A stretch of 28,130 bases of DNA. Source: a virus. Below, piece by piece: positions 1 to 6,877 of the stretch. The position numbers were made by a program, and so were the translations under genes. The notes under the pieces were generated by a model. The model ran no database searches and was not told the origin of the DNA. It was given only the letters and a program-made list of their open reading frames with translations. Location: the IMG/VR virus record IMGVR_UViG_3300037882_000169, positions 1-28,130 of that record; one strand, 5' to 3'. How positions within the stretch are numbered: position 1 is the first letter of the stretch; each line of letters starts with the position of its first letter.

Positions 1-130
1 ATTTATATTAATATATATATATATATTATATGATTATTAATATATATTATTATAATATTATATTTATTATTATATATTATAATATATATTATTATTATTA
101 TATTAATATTATTATTAATTAATAAATAGA
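1..130. other. Almost pure A/T terminal block
   Basis: This stretch is nearly all A and T, made of TA, TAA and ATT runs with only a couple of G or C bases. It reads as non-coding on both strands. Such a block melts easily, so it could be the unwinding element of an origin together with the DnaA-like sites and direct repeats at 502-692, or it could lie next to a genome end. A low-complexity assembly edge cannot be excluded. Confidence 0.6.
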
Positions 131-546
131 TTTTAACATACTTTAATTAAAATGTCAAGTGTTATTATTATCCTTCTTAACAGTGAGTCCGAGATCGGGG
201 TATCCGAGGACGACCAATGTAGTTCTAAAACGAACATAAACCTATCTAGAATTAATTATTTTTATTTTTTAATACCAGAGTACATAATCCATTTAAATAA
301 TCCCAACTAGGCCCTATTGAGAATTTTATTATAAATATAGTTTAGTGCCCAACACCTATAATTTTAATTCATATATTGCCCCTCCCCCTTTCAGGTTTAG
401 GATAACGAACAGACTAATCTGACTTGACCTATAGACTATGCCCTATGTATTGTAACACTTGTGTTCATATTCCATATTATATACAACATATAGTGTATTA
501 CATATCCACATACCACAAGATATAGTATCTATGTACCTATCCTTAT

Positions 547-603
547 ACTGTTGTATTTATACCACACTGTTGTATTTTAGATACACTGTTAAACACCACT
601 CTA
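547..603 (+). repeat. Three tandem 19-bp direct repeats (iteron-like)
   Basis: ACTGTT recurs at 547, 566 and 585, an exact 19-base period. The first two copies share the 12-mer ACTGTTGTATTT; the third keeps ACTGTT only before diverging. Tandem repeats of 17-22 bp next to AT-rich DNA and DnaA boxes are typical of initiator-binding iterons. Short repeat arrays also flank the terminal repeats of T7-like phages, which is the main alternative. Confidence 0.6.
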
Positions 604-652
604 ATCTATCAATCACTTACCACACAATATATCCATGAGTTATTACATAACT

Positions 653-692
653 TAATCCACATTTATCCACAAAGTCATGTCCGTAATCCACA
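653..692 (+). promoter_or_regulatory. Cluster of DnaA-box-like sites
   Basis: TTATCCACA at 663-671 is a perfect match to the bacterial DnaA box. TAATCCACA at 653-661 and at 684-692 each match 8 of 9, and a further 8/9 match, ATATCCACA, lies at 502-510. All are in the same orientation. The starts at 653, 663 and 684 are 10 and 21 bases apart, so the sites lie on the same face of the helix. With the iterons at 547-603 and A/T DNA upstream this looks like an origin that recruits host DnaA. Function is inferred. Confidence 0.5.
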
Positions 693-730
693 CATCTTTC
701 ACACATAATTTAACAATATAATGTTTCTTT

Positions 731-961
731 GAAGCCATCCTAACTCACCTATATCGGATTAAATACGCAGCTGTGCTTATTGCTTGCGGACCGTAGTCCC
801 GACAGCCAACGTTGCAAGGGCTAATCGCTAAGCAACGTAACGCTTCCCAGCCTGATAGTGCGTCGGCTGGCTCAGCTAACGCTTGCTAAGCTCTATCTCC
901 TTGACAACCTTGTCTTTACGTCGGGCCTCTTGGTTCCTCGCAGCACGAGCTGCTTAATTTT
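731..961 (+). ncRNA. Possible structured leader or small RNA
   Basis: This segment is clearly GC-richer than its flanks and has no ORF of interest. It contains several perfect inverted repeats: ACGTTGC (809-815) with GCAACGT (832-838), CCAGCC (847-852) with GGCTGG (865-870), and GCAGC (940-944) with GCTGC (949-953). The last is followed by a T-rich run just before the ribosome binding site of the first gene. This would fit a folded leader or a short RNA ending at about 961. I recognise no known RNA family and no firm promoter. Confidence 0.25.
940..961 (+). terminator. Terminator-like hairpin before the first gene
   Basis: A 5-bp GC-rich stem (GCAGC, loop ACGA, GCTGC) is followed by TTAATTTT. 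The stem is short and the T-run interrupted, so this may be a weak terminator or attenuator for a transcript crossing 731-940. Confidence 0.35.
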
Positions 962-984
962 AAACCTTAATTAGGAGTATTATC

Positions 985-1293
985 ATGGCTACAAATTCAT
1001 TTAACTTTACATCTTACAACGAACTTATGAAAGAAGCTAATTCAGGCTTACGTCTTTACCTAGCTTTACAATCATTACAAGAAGTTGAATCAGTAATGCG
1101 TCGTTACAAGTCACCATTCGCTAAAGAGTTAGTTGACATCGTAGATGAGTTATCAGATCTACGTGACAAAAACAAAGCTTACTTAGCCAAACGTGAGAAT
1201 ACAACATCAGGTGATTTAGATAACTCTACTACAGCTGGTGGTTCAATGACTCAAGCAAGTAACTCAGCAGATGCAGGTAAAGTAACTGCTTAG
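985..1293 (+). CDS. Hypothetical early protein, 102 aa
   Basis: Unrecognised soluble protein. The N-terminal two thirds (residues 10-70) look helical, with alternating charged and aliphatic residues; the tail from about residue 72 is a Ser/Thr/Gly/Asn-rich disordered stretch. No membrane segment and no cysteines. A good ribosome binding site (TAGGAG) lies 8 bases before the ATG. It is followed at 1323 by a strong intrinsic terminator, so it is the only gene of its unit and is probably made in quantity. It is the first gene after the origin-like region, the usual place for host-takeover proteins, but no function can be assigned. Confidence 0.85.
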   Translation: MATNSFNFTSYNELMKEANSGLRLYLALQSLQEVESVMRRYKSPFAKELVDIVDELSDLRDKNKAYLAKRENTTSGDLDNSTTAGGSMTQASNSADAGKVTA

Positions 1294-1322
1294 TAAGTTA
1301 TCAACAATCCAAAGTGTTTAAT

Positions 1323-1347
1323 TCCCCCTTAATTGGGGGATTTTTTT
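1323..1347 (+). terminator. Rho-independent terminator
   Basis: TCCCCC, a 6-base TTAATT loop, and GGGGGA are followed by seven T residues. It lies 30 bases after the stop of the first gene and separates it from the small-gene cluster that follows. Confidence 0.9.
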
Positions 1348-1361
1348 ATAAGGTACATATC

Positions 1362-1460
1362 ATGTTAGATTCATACGAAGGTTTACGTCAGTTATCATAT
1401 TTTTGTTTAGCTGGTGCTATTATCTGTTTCTTATGGCTAGCTATGGATAGCAAGGATTAA
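1362..1460 (+). CDS. Small single-helix membrane protein, 32 aa
   Basis: A 32-residue ORF starting MLDSYEGLRQ with one hydrophobic helix (about residues 11-27, FCLAGAIICFLWLAM) and a charged DSKD end. A ribosome-binding stretch (ATAAGG) lies 8-10 bases upstream. It begins just after the terminator at 1347 and ends two bases before the next ORF, so it is probably translated together with it. Function unknown. ORFs this short can be spurious; support comes from the helix, spacing and start context. Confidence 0.5.
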   Translation: MLDSYEGLRQLSYFCLAGAIICFLWLAMDSKD

Positions 1461-1461
1461 T

Positions 1462-1638
1462 ATGTTTTATCGTGTAATGAAAAAGTATAGCAATGAAGTT
1501 TTAATTGTAGATGAACTAACAGACTTTATGTTCGAAGATGGCTATCGTCATGTCGATGAAGTACCCACAGAGTCTATTAATGTTCATACTCTTGACGAAG
1601 TTAAACGTCAGCTGTCTATTCAACAATATGGCTTCTAA
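1462..1638 (+). CDS. Hypothetical protein, 58 aa
   Basis: Starts MFYRVMKKYS and ends QQYGF. Mixed charged/hydrophobic composition suggests a small alpha/beta fold; no membrane segment, no cysteines. It starts two bases after the stop of the 32-residue membrane protein, fitting a compact phage operon. No family recognised. Confidence 0.6.
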   Translation: MFYRVMKKYSNEVLIVDELTDFMFEDGYRHVDEVPTESINVHTLDEVKRQLSIQQYGF

Positions 1639-1679
1639 CGGGGCTAACTACTATCATCAGAATGGAGCGAACAAGCATT

Positions 1680-1871
1680 ATGTTTAATCGTAAACATATT
1701 TTACTCGGTGACATGTCTACAGAAACTCTATGGGAAGCTTACTGTGCTGCATACTACAAAATATACAGTCGTTTGCCAAAGTATAGTTCAACACTAAGTC
1801 GTCATTATCTTATCTCTAAAACTGCAGCATTACGTGCAAAAGGGACTGTAAATGCAAGTAAATCTATGTAA
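1680..1871 (+). CDS. Hypothetical basic protein, 63 aa
   Basis: Unrecognised protein rich in Tyr, Lys and Arg, beginning MFNRKHILLG. I prefer the ATG at 1680 over the in-frame ATG at 1662 because a GGAG motif at 1664-1667 lies upstream of 1680, while nothing like a ribosome binding site precedes 1662. The last 20 bases overlap the start of the next gene. Composition suggests a soluble, possibly nucleic-acid-binding protein; this is a guess. Confidence 0.6.
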   Translation: MFNRKHILLGDMSTETLWEAYCAAYYKIYSRLPKYSSTLSRHYLISKTAALRAKGTVNASKSM

Positions 1872-2037
1872 AAATTGTAAGCATTTCATACATTTAAATG
1901 GATGTCAACCACAATGTATGCGTAAAGATTATGTAGAGCCTATTTATGGGCTAATTAAGTATGTGCCTTGTTCTATTGAACGTGATAGTCAACTAGGTAC
2001 TTGTAAATATGAAGGTATTCACTGGGAGAAAGTATAA
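1852..2037 (+). CDS. Cys-rich small protein, 61 aa
   Basis: Contains CKNCKHF near the N-terminus, then CQPQC, a later Cys after YVP, and GTCKY, six cysteines in all. The pattern resembles the small metal-binding proteins common in phage early regions, so a zinc-binding fold is likely. The ATG lies inside the previous gene and has an AAGGGA ribosome binding site 7 bases upstream. The stop TAA shares its last A with the next ATG (2037). Role unknown. Confidence 0.75.
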   Translation: MQVNLCKNCKHFIHLNGCQPQCMRKDYVEPIYGLIKYVPCSIERDSQLGTCKYEGIHWEKV

Positions 2038-2099
2038 TGGAACAACAAAAACCTATTACACCAACTGACATGTTACGTTTTGGAGGCTATAAAAAGTGA
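2037..2099 (+). CDS. Possible 20-aa leader peptide
   Basis: ATG at 2037 overlaps the previous stop (TAATG) and opens a 20-codon frame that ends in the TGA overlapping the GTG of the next gene. Its last codons contain the GGAGG used by that gene. It may be a coupling leader that carries ribosomes to the downstream GTG start, or it may be chance. Confidence 0.3.
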   Translation: MEQQKPITPTDMLRFGGYKK

Positions 2100-2272
2100 A
2101 TCAACATGATCCAAAACATTACTATTATGCACACCAAGATCCATTCAAACTGGGGTATTGGGAACCTGAACAACAACCATTACTAAAGGAGGTATCTATC
2201 GGAGTTATTACATTTATCGTAGTTCTAAGTTTAATATTTGTAGCAATTGAAAGTGTACTATTCTTAAATTAA
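2096..2272 (+). CDS. Small membrane protein with GTG start, 58 aa
   Basis: An ORF starting at GTG, preceded by GGAGG at 2082-2086 (9 bases upstream). The first half is polar and aromatic (KHYYYAHQDP, then GYWEPEQQ). The second half is one strong hydrophobic helix (about residues 33-55, IGVITFIVVLSLIFVAI). This is a C-terminally anchored membrane protein with an N-terminal tail probably facing the cytoplasm. No ATG is available in frame nearby. Function unknown; small early membrane proteins of phages often act on the host envelope. Confidence 0.6.
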   Translation: MNQHDPKHYYYAHQDPFKLGYWEPEQQPLLKEVSIGVITFIVVLSLIFVAIESVLFLN

Positions 2273-2285
2273 AGAGGACTTTAAT

Positions 2286-3860
2286 ATGAAACCGTTTAAC
2301 ATTAGAAAGTTATTGGAGTTAGATTTTAACATTCCAAATCTCCACCCTGACTTTAGATTCACAGAAGGAACACGTACTAATTGGGATGGACGTGAGTATA
2401 CTGTCGTATCCCTAGAAGTAAAAACAGATAGAATTCGTACTAAAGCAGAAGCTAATGGGCTTAGTCTACATGGTAAAGACTGGCTTATGATCTCTACATT
2501 CAGTAAACGTACAGGTAAAGAAATAGACAATGGTATGCACATAGGTAAATGGGCTGGTCTCCTTACTCGAGAGACCTGGAATACAAATGGATCATTCCTT
2601 GATGGACTGTACTACCTAAGTAATCCTCCAACATTACGCTTACTAAATGGTAAACTACGTAAAGGTATCTACAAAGAAGTAGCTAGACGTGTGCGTTCTA
2701 AACACCTATACACAAGTACATATACAGAACTATTACTTGACACTGTCATTGCAGAAACTAAACGTCTTAATCCAACGTTTACTAATGCAGAAATTATTTC
2801 TTATCTAAAAACTAACTATGGTATTTTAGACTTAAAGGTTTGTTTCTTATCAAATAAAATTGTAATAGTTAGACTAGCTACCTCTGGTACCTTTGGTGGT
2901 AACCATGAACATTATTACTATGACTTAAAACCTACAGATTATGGATACCGTGAAGAACGTGTAAAACATGTAGGTTATACTTGGATTCATGAATCACAAG
3001 TTATGTATCGTGGTCGTGCTTACAATCGTGACTCATTAGTCATGCAACACTGTCCAGAATGTAATCAAGAAGCACCAGCCGAGGGCTTCGAGGATGGTAT
3101 ATGCTGGAACTGTGTAGACAATCGATACAAGATTCACAACTACTCAACTAAAGTTCCTTCATTACTTAGGTTCAAAGCTAAGAATGTTAAACCAAGTACA
3201 CTGTACTTAGGTATCGAACTTGAGTATGAAACAACTGATAAAGATAAAGCTCGTGTCAAAGTTGGTAAACAACTAGCTGGTCATGCTATTATGAAATCAG
3301 ATGGTTCAATTCACAATGGCTTTGAGATTGTTACATGTCCTGCAACACTAGACATCCACATGGAGGAGTTCAAGAAATTCTATAATAATCTTCCTGGTGA
3401 GTTGTTTGCTGCATCCAACACAGGTATGCATGTACATGTCAGTCGTAAACCATTAAATCTATTCACAATTGGTAAGATGACTGAGTTCCTTAACCGACTT
3501 GACAACAAAGATTTCATTGCACATATTGCTGGTCGTATTGACAATAGTTATGCTCGTCAAGATAATCAACGGACTATCAGTTACCCATTAGTCAATCGTC
3601 ACAGTGGGACTGCTAGATACAATGCATTAAACTTGTCACCAACAGATACTATCGAGTTCCGTATCTTTAGTACACCAACTAACTGGGAACAGTTTGCATC
3701 ACGTCTAGAGTTCTGTCAAGCACTAACTGACTATTGTCAACCAGCTCAAGTAGGCACAAGCCTCAAGCACTTGACACATCACTCATCATTTATTAACTGG
3801 ATGCAGTCACATCGCAAAGACTATCCAGAGCTATCAAATCACTTGAAAGGATTCGCATAA
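2286..3860 (+). CDS. Putative amidoligase (GS-like COOH-NH2 ligase)
   Basis: The C-terminal half (about residues 300-500) has the motifs of the amidoligase_2 family, glutamine-synthetase-like enzymes that join a carboxylate to an amine using ATP. Visible are GIELEYE (ExE metal ligands), KSDGSI followed by GFEIVT, HVHVS, and YNALNL followed by TIEFRIFS. Before it is a zinc-finger-like CPEC...CWNC element (about residues 256-275). The first 250 residues are unassigned and may bind the substrate. A ribosome binding site (AGAGGA) precedes the ATG. It ends in TAATG overlap with the amidotransferase gene, and an ATP-grasp ligase follows two genes later. Family is clear; the substrate is not known. 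Confidence 0.85.
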   Translation: MKPFNIRKLLELDFNIPNLHPDFRFTEGTRTNWDGREYTVVSLEVKTDRIRTKAEANGLSLHGKDWLMISTFSKRTGKEIDNGMHIGKWAGLLTRETWNTNGSFLDGLYYLSNPPTLRLLNGKLRKGIYKEVARRVRSKHLYTSTYTELLLDTVIAETKRLNPTFTNAEIISYLKTNYGILDLKVCFLSNKIVIVRLATSGTFGGNHEHYYYDLKPTDYGYREERVKHVGYTWIHESQVMYRGRAYNRDSLVMQHCPECNQEAPAEGFEDGICWNCVDNRYKIHNYSTKVPSLLRFKAKNVKPSTLYLGIELEYETTDKDKARVKVGKQLAGHAIMKSDGSIHNGFEIVTCPATLDIHMEEFKKFYNNLPGELFAASNTGMHVHVSRKPLNLFTIGKMTEFLNRLDNKDFIAHIAGRIDNSYARQDNQRTISYPLVNRHSGTARYNALNLSPTDTIEFRIFSTPTNWEQFASRLEFCQALTDYCQPAQVGTSLKHLTHHSSFINWMQSHRKDYPELSNHLKGFA

Positions 3861-4738
3861 TGTGTATCGCTATTTATAAACCAGAAGGTAAAGAGATTGA
3901 ACGTGAAACACTTGAGCGTTGCTATGATTCAAATCCTGATGGTGCTGGTTATATGTTCCATAAGAATGACAAACTCTATGTTAAGAAAGGTTTCTTTTCT
4001 TTCTCAGAGTTCTGGCAATCGTATCGTCGGGATCGTACTAAAGAATGTGTAATTCATTTTAGGATTAAAACTCATGGTCAGATCAATAAAGATAATTGCC
4101 ACCCTTATTTGGTTAATGATAAGTTCGCATTTGTACATAATGGTGTCATCAGTGGTTATACTGATAATAATAAATCAGATACTTGGTTGTTCAATGAAGA
4201 TGTAATCCAACCATTCGTCAACAAGTGGGGTAACTTAGGTCTGTTCGAGGACCCGGTTAAAAAACTTATCGAGTCTCGTATTGGTTATAGTAAGCTAATT
4301 TTCATGGACAATACAGGCAATACTAAGATTTTCAACGAAGATAAAGGTTACTGGGATGACGATGTATGGTATTCAAACACAAGTTATAGAAAGCCTGTAC
4401 CTGTTGTACCAAAACCAAATCCACCAGCTACATTTGGATCTAACTGGACTAGTTACTACAACAACAAAGATTGGGAACATAAGAAAAAACATATGACTAT
4501 CGGTGAAATTGTAACTCTTAGCTGGGGTCATTATGATCGTGACTTAAAGAAATCTCATGCTCGTGATTCTATTTGGGAAATCGTAGCAGTCAACAAAGAT
4601 TATTCAGTTGACTTAATGAATGATGACTCTGAGTTTATTTACAACATTAAGTTCAGTGACATTGACATCTGGGAAGAACCAGATCCAGTAGGTAATTCAT
4701 GGCAACCAAAGGGAGGATGGGATTATGACTCGTACTGA
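3860..4738 (+). CDS. Class II glutamine amidotransferase-like (Ntn hydrolase)
   Basis: Begins MCIAIYKP, placing Cys2 at the mature N-terminus, the nucleophile of class II (Ntn) glutamine amidotransferases. Further family motifs are HFRIKTHGQ (glutamine-binding Arg), NCHPYL and FAFVHNGVI (the HNG oxyanion motif). The domain covers about residues 1-165. The rest is a linker and a basic/aromatic tail (about 200-292) that may be a small SH3-like domain. Such enzymes release ammonia from glutamine or cut related amides. Translation is coupled to the upstream amidoligase through TAATG, so the two probably act in one pathway. The acceptor is unknown. Confidence 0.85.
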   Translation: MCIAIYKPEGKEIERETLERCYDSNPDGAGYMFHKNDKLYVKKGFFSFSEFWQSYRRDRTKECVIHFRIKTHGQINKDNCHPYLVNDKFAFVHNGVISGYTDNNKSDTWLFNEDVIQPFVNKWGNLGLFEDPVKKLIESRIGYSKLIFMDNTGNTKIFNEDKGYWDDDVWYSNTSYRKPVPVVPKPNPPATFGSNWTSYYNNKDWEHKKKHMTIGEIVTLSWGHYDRDLKKSHARDSIWEIVAVNKDYSVDLMNDDSEFIYNIKFSDIDIWEEPDPVGNSWQPKGGWDYDSY

Positions 4739-5054
4739 TTTTAAAAAGGGTGATATAATCACTGTTATTAAACCAAGTAATACTCTTGAAGGTCCAACAT
4801 GGAATGAAAGTGATACAATGGGAAACATGGACTACTTAACAGAAGGTACACATGAAATACATAGCGTAGATAATTACATTACTGTGTATGATAAACGTAT
4901 TCAACAATACTGGTCATTAGATCGTAGATGGTGTACACTAGTTAATGATATAAGTGTTAGTAGAAACAGTCCATACTTTAATGTTATACGTAAAAGTAAA
5001 CAACTTAACGAACGCTTTGTAAACAGAAAGAAAGGAACTGAGTATGCGTTTTAA
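4725..5054 (+). CDS. SH3-like small protein, paralogue A (109 aa)
   Basis: Starts MTRTDFKKGDIITVI, the F-x-x-G-D opening of a small beta-barrel (SH3/KOW-like). The C-terminus has a helical module (FNVIRKSKQLNERFVNRK) related to the modules ending the 110-aa protein at 5044 and the 114-aa protein at 6867. It overlaps the amidotransferase end by 14 bases; GGGAGG lies upstream. The last codons (EYAF) overlap the start of the next gene. It sits inside the amidoligase/ATP-grasp cluster and could bind the substrate or an enzyme, but this is unproven. Confidence 0.8.
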   Translation: MTRTDFKKGDIITVIKPSNTLEGPTWNESDTMGNMDYLTEGTHEIHSVDNYITVYDKRIQQYWSLDRRWCTLVNDISVSRNSPYFNVIRKSKQLNERFVNRKKGTEYAF

Positions 5055-5376
5055 ATCTGGAGATATACTTATTTATAATCCTACTAATGAAACAACAGCT
5101 GCTAATAATATGATTAAACCTGGAATGCGTTGTCAAGTAATGTTTGATAATGACACTTATAACTTAGAATTTGATGAGTATATTGGAGGACATTCAGGAT
5201 ATAATGGTCAAGGAAAATTTGGACATTGCTGGTGGATCCCACTTTCAACAGTAGAACGTTGCTTTGAATTAGCTTCTGAATATACAGGTAAAACATATTC
5301 AGGTAAATACGCTAAAGTCTTAGCTAAAATTAATCAACTTGAATCTAAAAGAAAGGATAAAGGTTATGCGTTTTAA
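5044..5376 (+). CDS. SH3-like small protein, paralogue B (110 aa)
   Basis: Starts MRFKSGDILIYNP, again a G-D beta-barrel opening, and ends in the module KYAKVLAKINQLESKRK followed by GYAF. It matches its neighbours at 4725 and 6867 best in this C-terminal helix. AAAGGA lies 8 bases before the ATG. The stop is read through the start of the ATP-grasp gene (ATGCGTTTTAA), and the same overlap sequence joins this gene to the previous one, pointing to a tandem duplication. Function unknown. Confidence 0.8.
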   Translation: MRFKSGDILIYNPTNETTAANNMIKPGMRCQVMFDNDTYNLEFDEYIGGHSGYNGQGKFGHCWWIPLSTVERCFELASEYTGKTYSGKYAKVLAKINQLESKRKDKGYAF

Positions 5377-6118
5377 AGTCTTTCCATACAAACTAGGCTC
5401 TCAGTCTGCTAAAGCATTAGCTCATGGGCTTAATGTACTACGTGTTAAGCCTACGTATGATGCACGTAGACGTGATGTTATTATTAACTGGGGTAACAGT
5501 AGACCTAGTGCTATACTACAAGCCTCTCATGATTTAAACTCACATGGGGCAATCGCACTTGCTTGTAACAAACTCAAAACATTTAACAAACTAAATGGGC
5601 TGGGATTTGAACATATACCTGACTATACTATCCATCCAGAAGAAGCTACTGCTTGGTTACAAGAAGGTAACAAAGTATATTGTCGAACGTCCTTGACAGG
5701 ACACAGTGGTAATGGTATAGTAATCATAGAACCTGATGGGCATCTAATCAATGCACCATTGTATACTAAAGCAACCAAACATAAATACGAATTCCGTGTT
5801 CATGTATTTAAAGGAAAGGTTATAGATGTACAACAAAAGAAACGACGTAATGATTATACTGGTCCCAATACTGGCATTCGTAATCATTCCAATGGTTATA
5901 TATATGCAAGGGTAGACATCGATGTTCCACCTCTATTACTATCGTCGTCTATTCAAGCGGTTGATTTGCTTGGTCTTGATTTTGGTGCTGTTGATGTGGG
6001 CTATCGTGAGCGTGATTCCCGTGTGTTTATATTTGAAGTTAACACAGCTCCTGGGTTAGTTAATACAACGTTAAATAAATATGTTAATACTTTTAAGGAG
6101 TACTTAAATGACATCTAA
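5366..6118 (+). CDS. ATP-grasp family ligase
   Basis: Predicted ATP-grasp fold enzyme of 250 residues, forming an amide (peptide-like) bond through an acyl-phosphate. Motifs: YCRTSLTGHSGNGIVII (ATP-binding loop), YEFRVHVFKGKVIDVQQKKR (central strands) and LGLDFGAVDVGY with FIFEVNTAPGL (Asp and Glu/Asn magnesium ligands). I chose ATG 5366, preceded by GAAAGGATAAAGG, over the upstream ATG at 5339, which lacks a site; this also gives the same MRFK start as the preceding gene. It completes a set of amidoligase, amidotransferase and ATP-grasp enzymes. It may add amino acids to a peptide or to a cell-wall part, but the substrate is unknown. Confidence 0.85.
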   Translation: MRFKVFPYKLGSQSAKALAHGLNVLRVKPTYDARRRDVIINWGNSRPSAILQASHDLNSHGAIALACNKLKTFNKLNGLGFEHIPDYTIHPEEATAWLQEGNKVYCRTSLTGHSGNGIVIIEPDGHLINAPLYTKATKHKYEFRVHVFKGKVIDVQQKKRRNDYTGPNTGIRNHSNGYIYARVDIDVPPLLLSSSIQAVDLLGLDFGAVDVGYRERDSRVFIFEVNTAPGLVNTTLNKYVNTFKEYLNDI

Positions 6119-6557
6119 AGAGGAAACATTAAAGATGGTTATAGATTATGAAATTGAATTGCCTGAACGCGTTATTAACGCTTGCAAAGAAGCACTAGAA
6201 CAACCAGCGCAAGAAGTTGTGGCTTGGATTGATGTAAATGATAGATTGCCTGAACCTGAAATTAACTTTTTAAGTTTATCTAAAACATACGGATATCAAG
6301 TATCAATGTATAGCAAAAATCCATTAAATAGCACACATTTGCCAACATTAGAAAAATTAAAAATTGATAAATGGATGCCAATTCCTAAACTCTACACCCA
6401 CCCTCATCAGGTCGTGCCAACGAGCACTTGGCAAGGATTAACGGATGATGAGATAAATGAAATACATAAAAATATATTTAATTCAGAAATTTTCCAAGTT
6501 CAAGTTAGATTTTTTTGTGCTATTGAACAAGCATTAAGGATTAAAAATGCTTTATGA
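6108..6557 (+). CDS. DUF551-like phage protein, 149 aa
   Basis: The central part (about residues 39-97) has the DUF551 signature: WIDVNDRLPE, then GYQVSMY, then KWMPIPK. DUF551 proteins are small, common in phages and of unknown function. The N-terminus (EELPERVINACKEAL type helix) and the C-terminal helices are extra. It overlaps the ATP-grasp gene by 11 bases and has GGAG upstream, so it belongs to the same transcript. Confidence 0.75.
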   Translation: MTSKEETLKMVIDYEIELPERVINACKEALEQPAQEVVAWIDVNDRLPEPEINFLSLSKTYGYQVSMYSKNPLNSTHLPTLEKLKIDKWMPIPKLYTHPHQVVPTSTWQGLTDDEINEIHKNIFNSEIFQVQVRFFCAIEQALRIKNAL

Positions 6558-6738
6558 ATATGGAAAAATAGGCACAGGATTAAAGGCTAGAAAAAACAAA
6601 TTAACAAAGAAAGTTGAATTTTTAATTTGGAAAAAAGGGGAACAAGGGCATAAAGAAGATTGTTATATTAGATGCGACCCTAGTTGGGATGAAACATTTG
6701 TTTCTGAACAAGCATTAAAGGAAAAGAATCATGTTTAA
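6547..6738 (+). CDS. Hypothetical lysine-rich protein, 63 aa
   Basis: Unrecognised, basic in the first half (KARKNKLTKKVEFLIWKK) with two Cys later. Predicted beta-rich and soluble. It overlaps the previous gene by 11 bases and the next by 8; AAGGA lies upstream of its ATG. Confidence 0.7.
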   Translation: MLYEYGKIGTGLKARKNKLTKKVEFLIWKKGEQGHKEDCYIRCDPSWDETFVSEQALKEKNHV

Positions 6739-6877
6739 ACTTGTAATACTTTATACAAATGGTTCATCTGAAACTAAACAATTTAAAACATGGGAAGAAG
6801 CAGATTGGTATGCCCACATGGGTGGTGATCATGTCTATGACTACACAATTACGGAGGTAAACAATAATGAAATTTAG
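6731..6877 (+). CDS. Hypothetical protein, 48 aa
   Basis: A short ORF starting MFKLVILYTNGSSE, with a W-rich middle (TWEEADWYAHMGGDHV) and beta-strand ends. The fold resembles the small phage proteins that hold one strand-strand-helix-strand unit. AAAGGAAAAG lies 7 bases before the ATG. It overlaps both neighbours, as is normal in this operon. No family assigned. Confidence 0.6.
   Translation: MFKLVILYTNGSSETKQFKTWEEADWYAHMGGDHVYDYTITEVNNNEI

Larger units (their letters stand above)
131..984. other. Gene-free leader/origin-like region
   Basis: About 850 bases without a convincing gene. A 52-codon ORF at 152-310 has no ribosome binding site and no recognisable features. The region is AT-rich up to about 720 and clearly GC-richer from about 770 to 955. 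It contains the 19-bp repeats, DnaA-box-like sites and hairpins listed separately. I found no strong sigma70 promoter: TTGACC at 424 with TATTGT at 448 (18-base spacer) and TATAAT at 717 without a good -35 are the best candidates. The early genes from 985 probably depend on a promoter here or on one of unknown type. Confidence 0.5.

Noticed and set aside
152-310. 52-codon ORF in the leader
   Set aside because: No ribosome binding site, composition like translated A/T-rich non-coding DNA, and no recognisable motif.
424-453. TTGACC-18-TATTGT as an early promoter
   Set aside because: Only a partial match with a poor -10; kept as a weak candidate, not listed as a feature.
901-906. TTGACA as a -35 box before the first gene
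   Set aside because: No -10-like sequence at 16-18 bases downstream; the region is GC-rich there.
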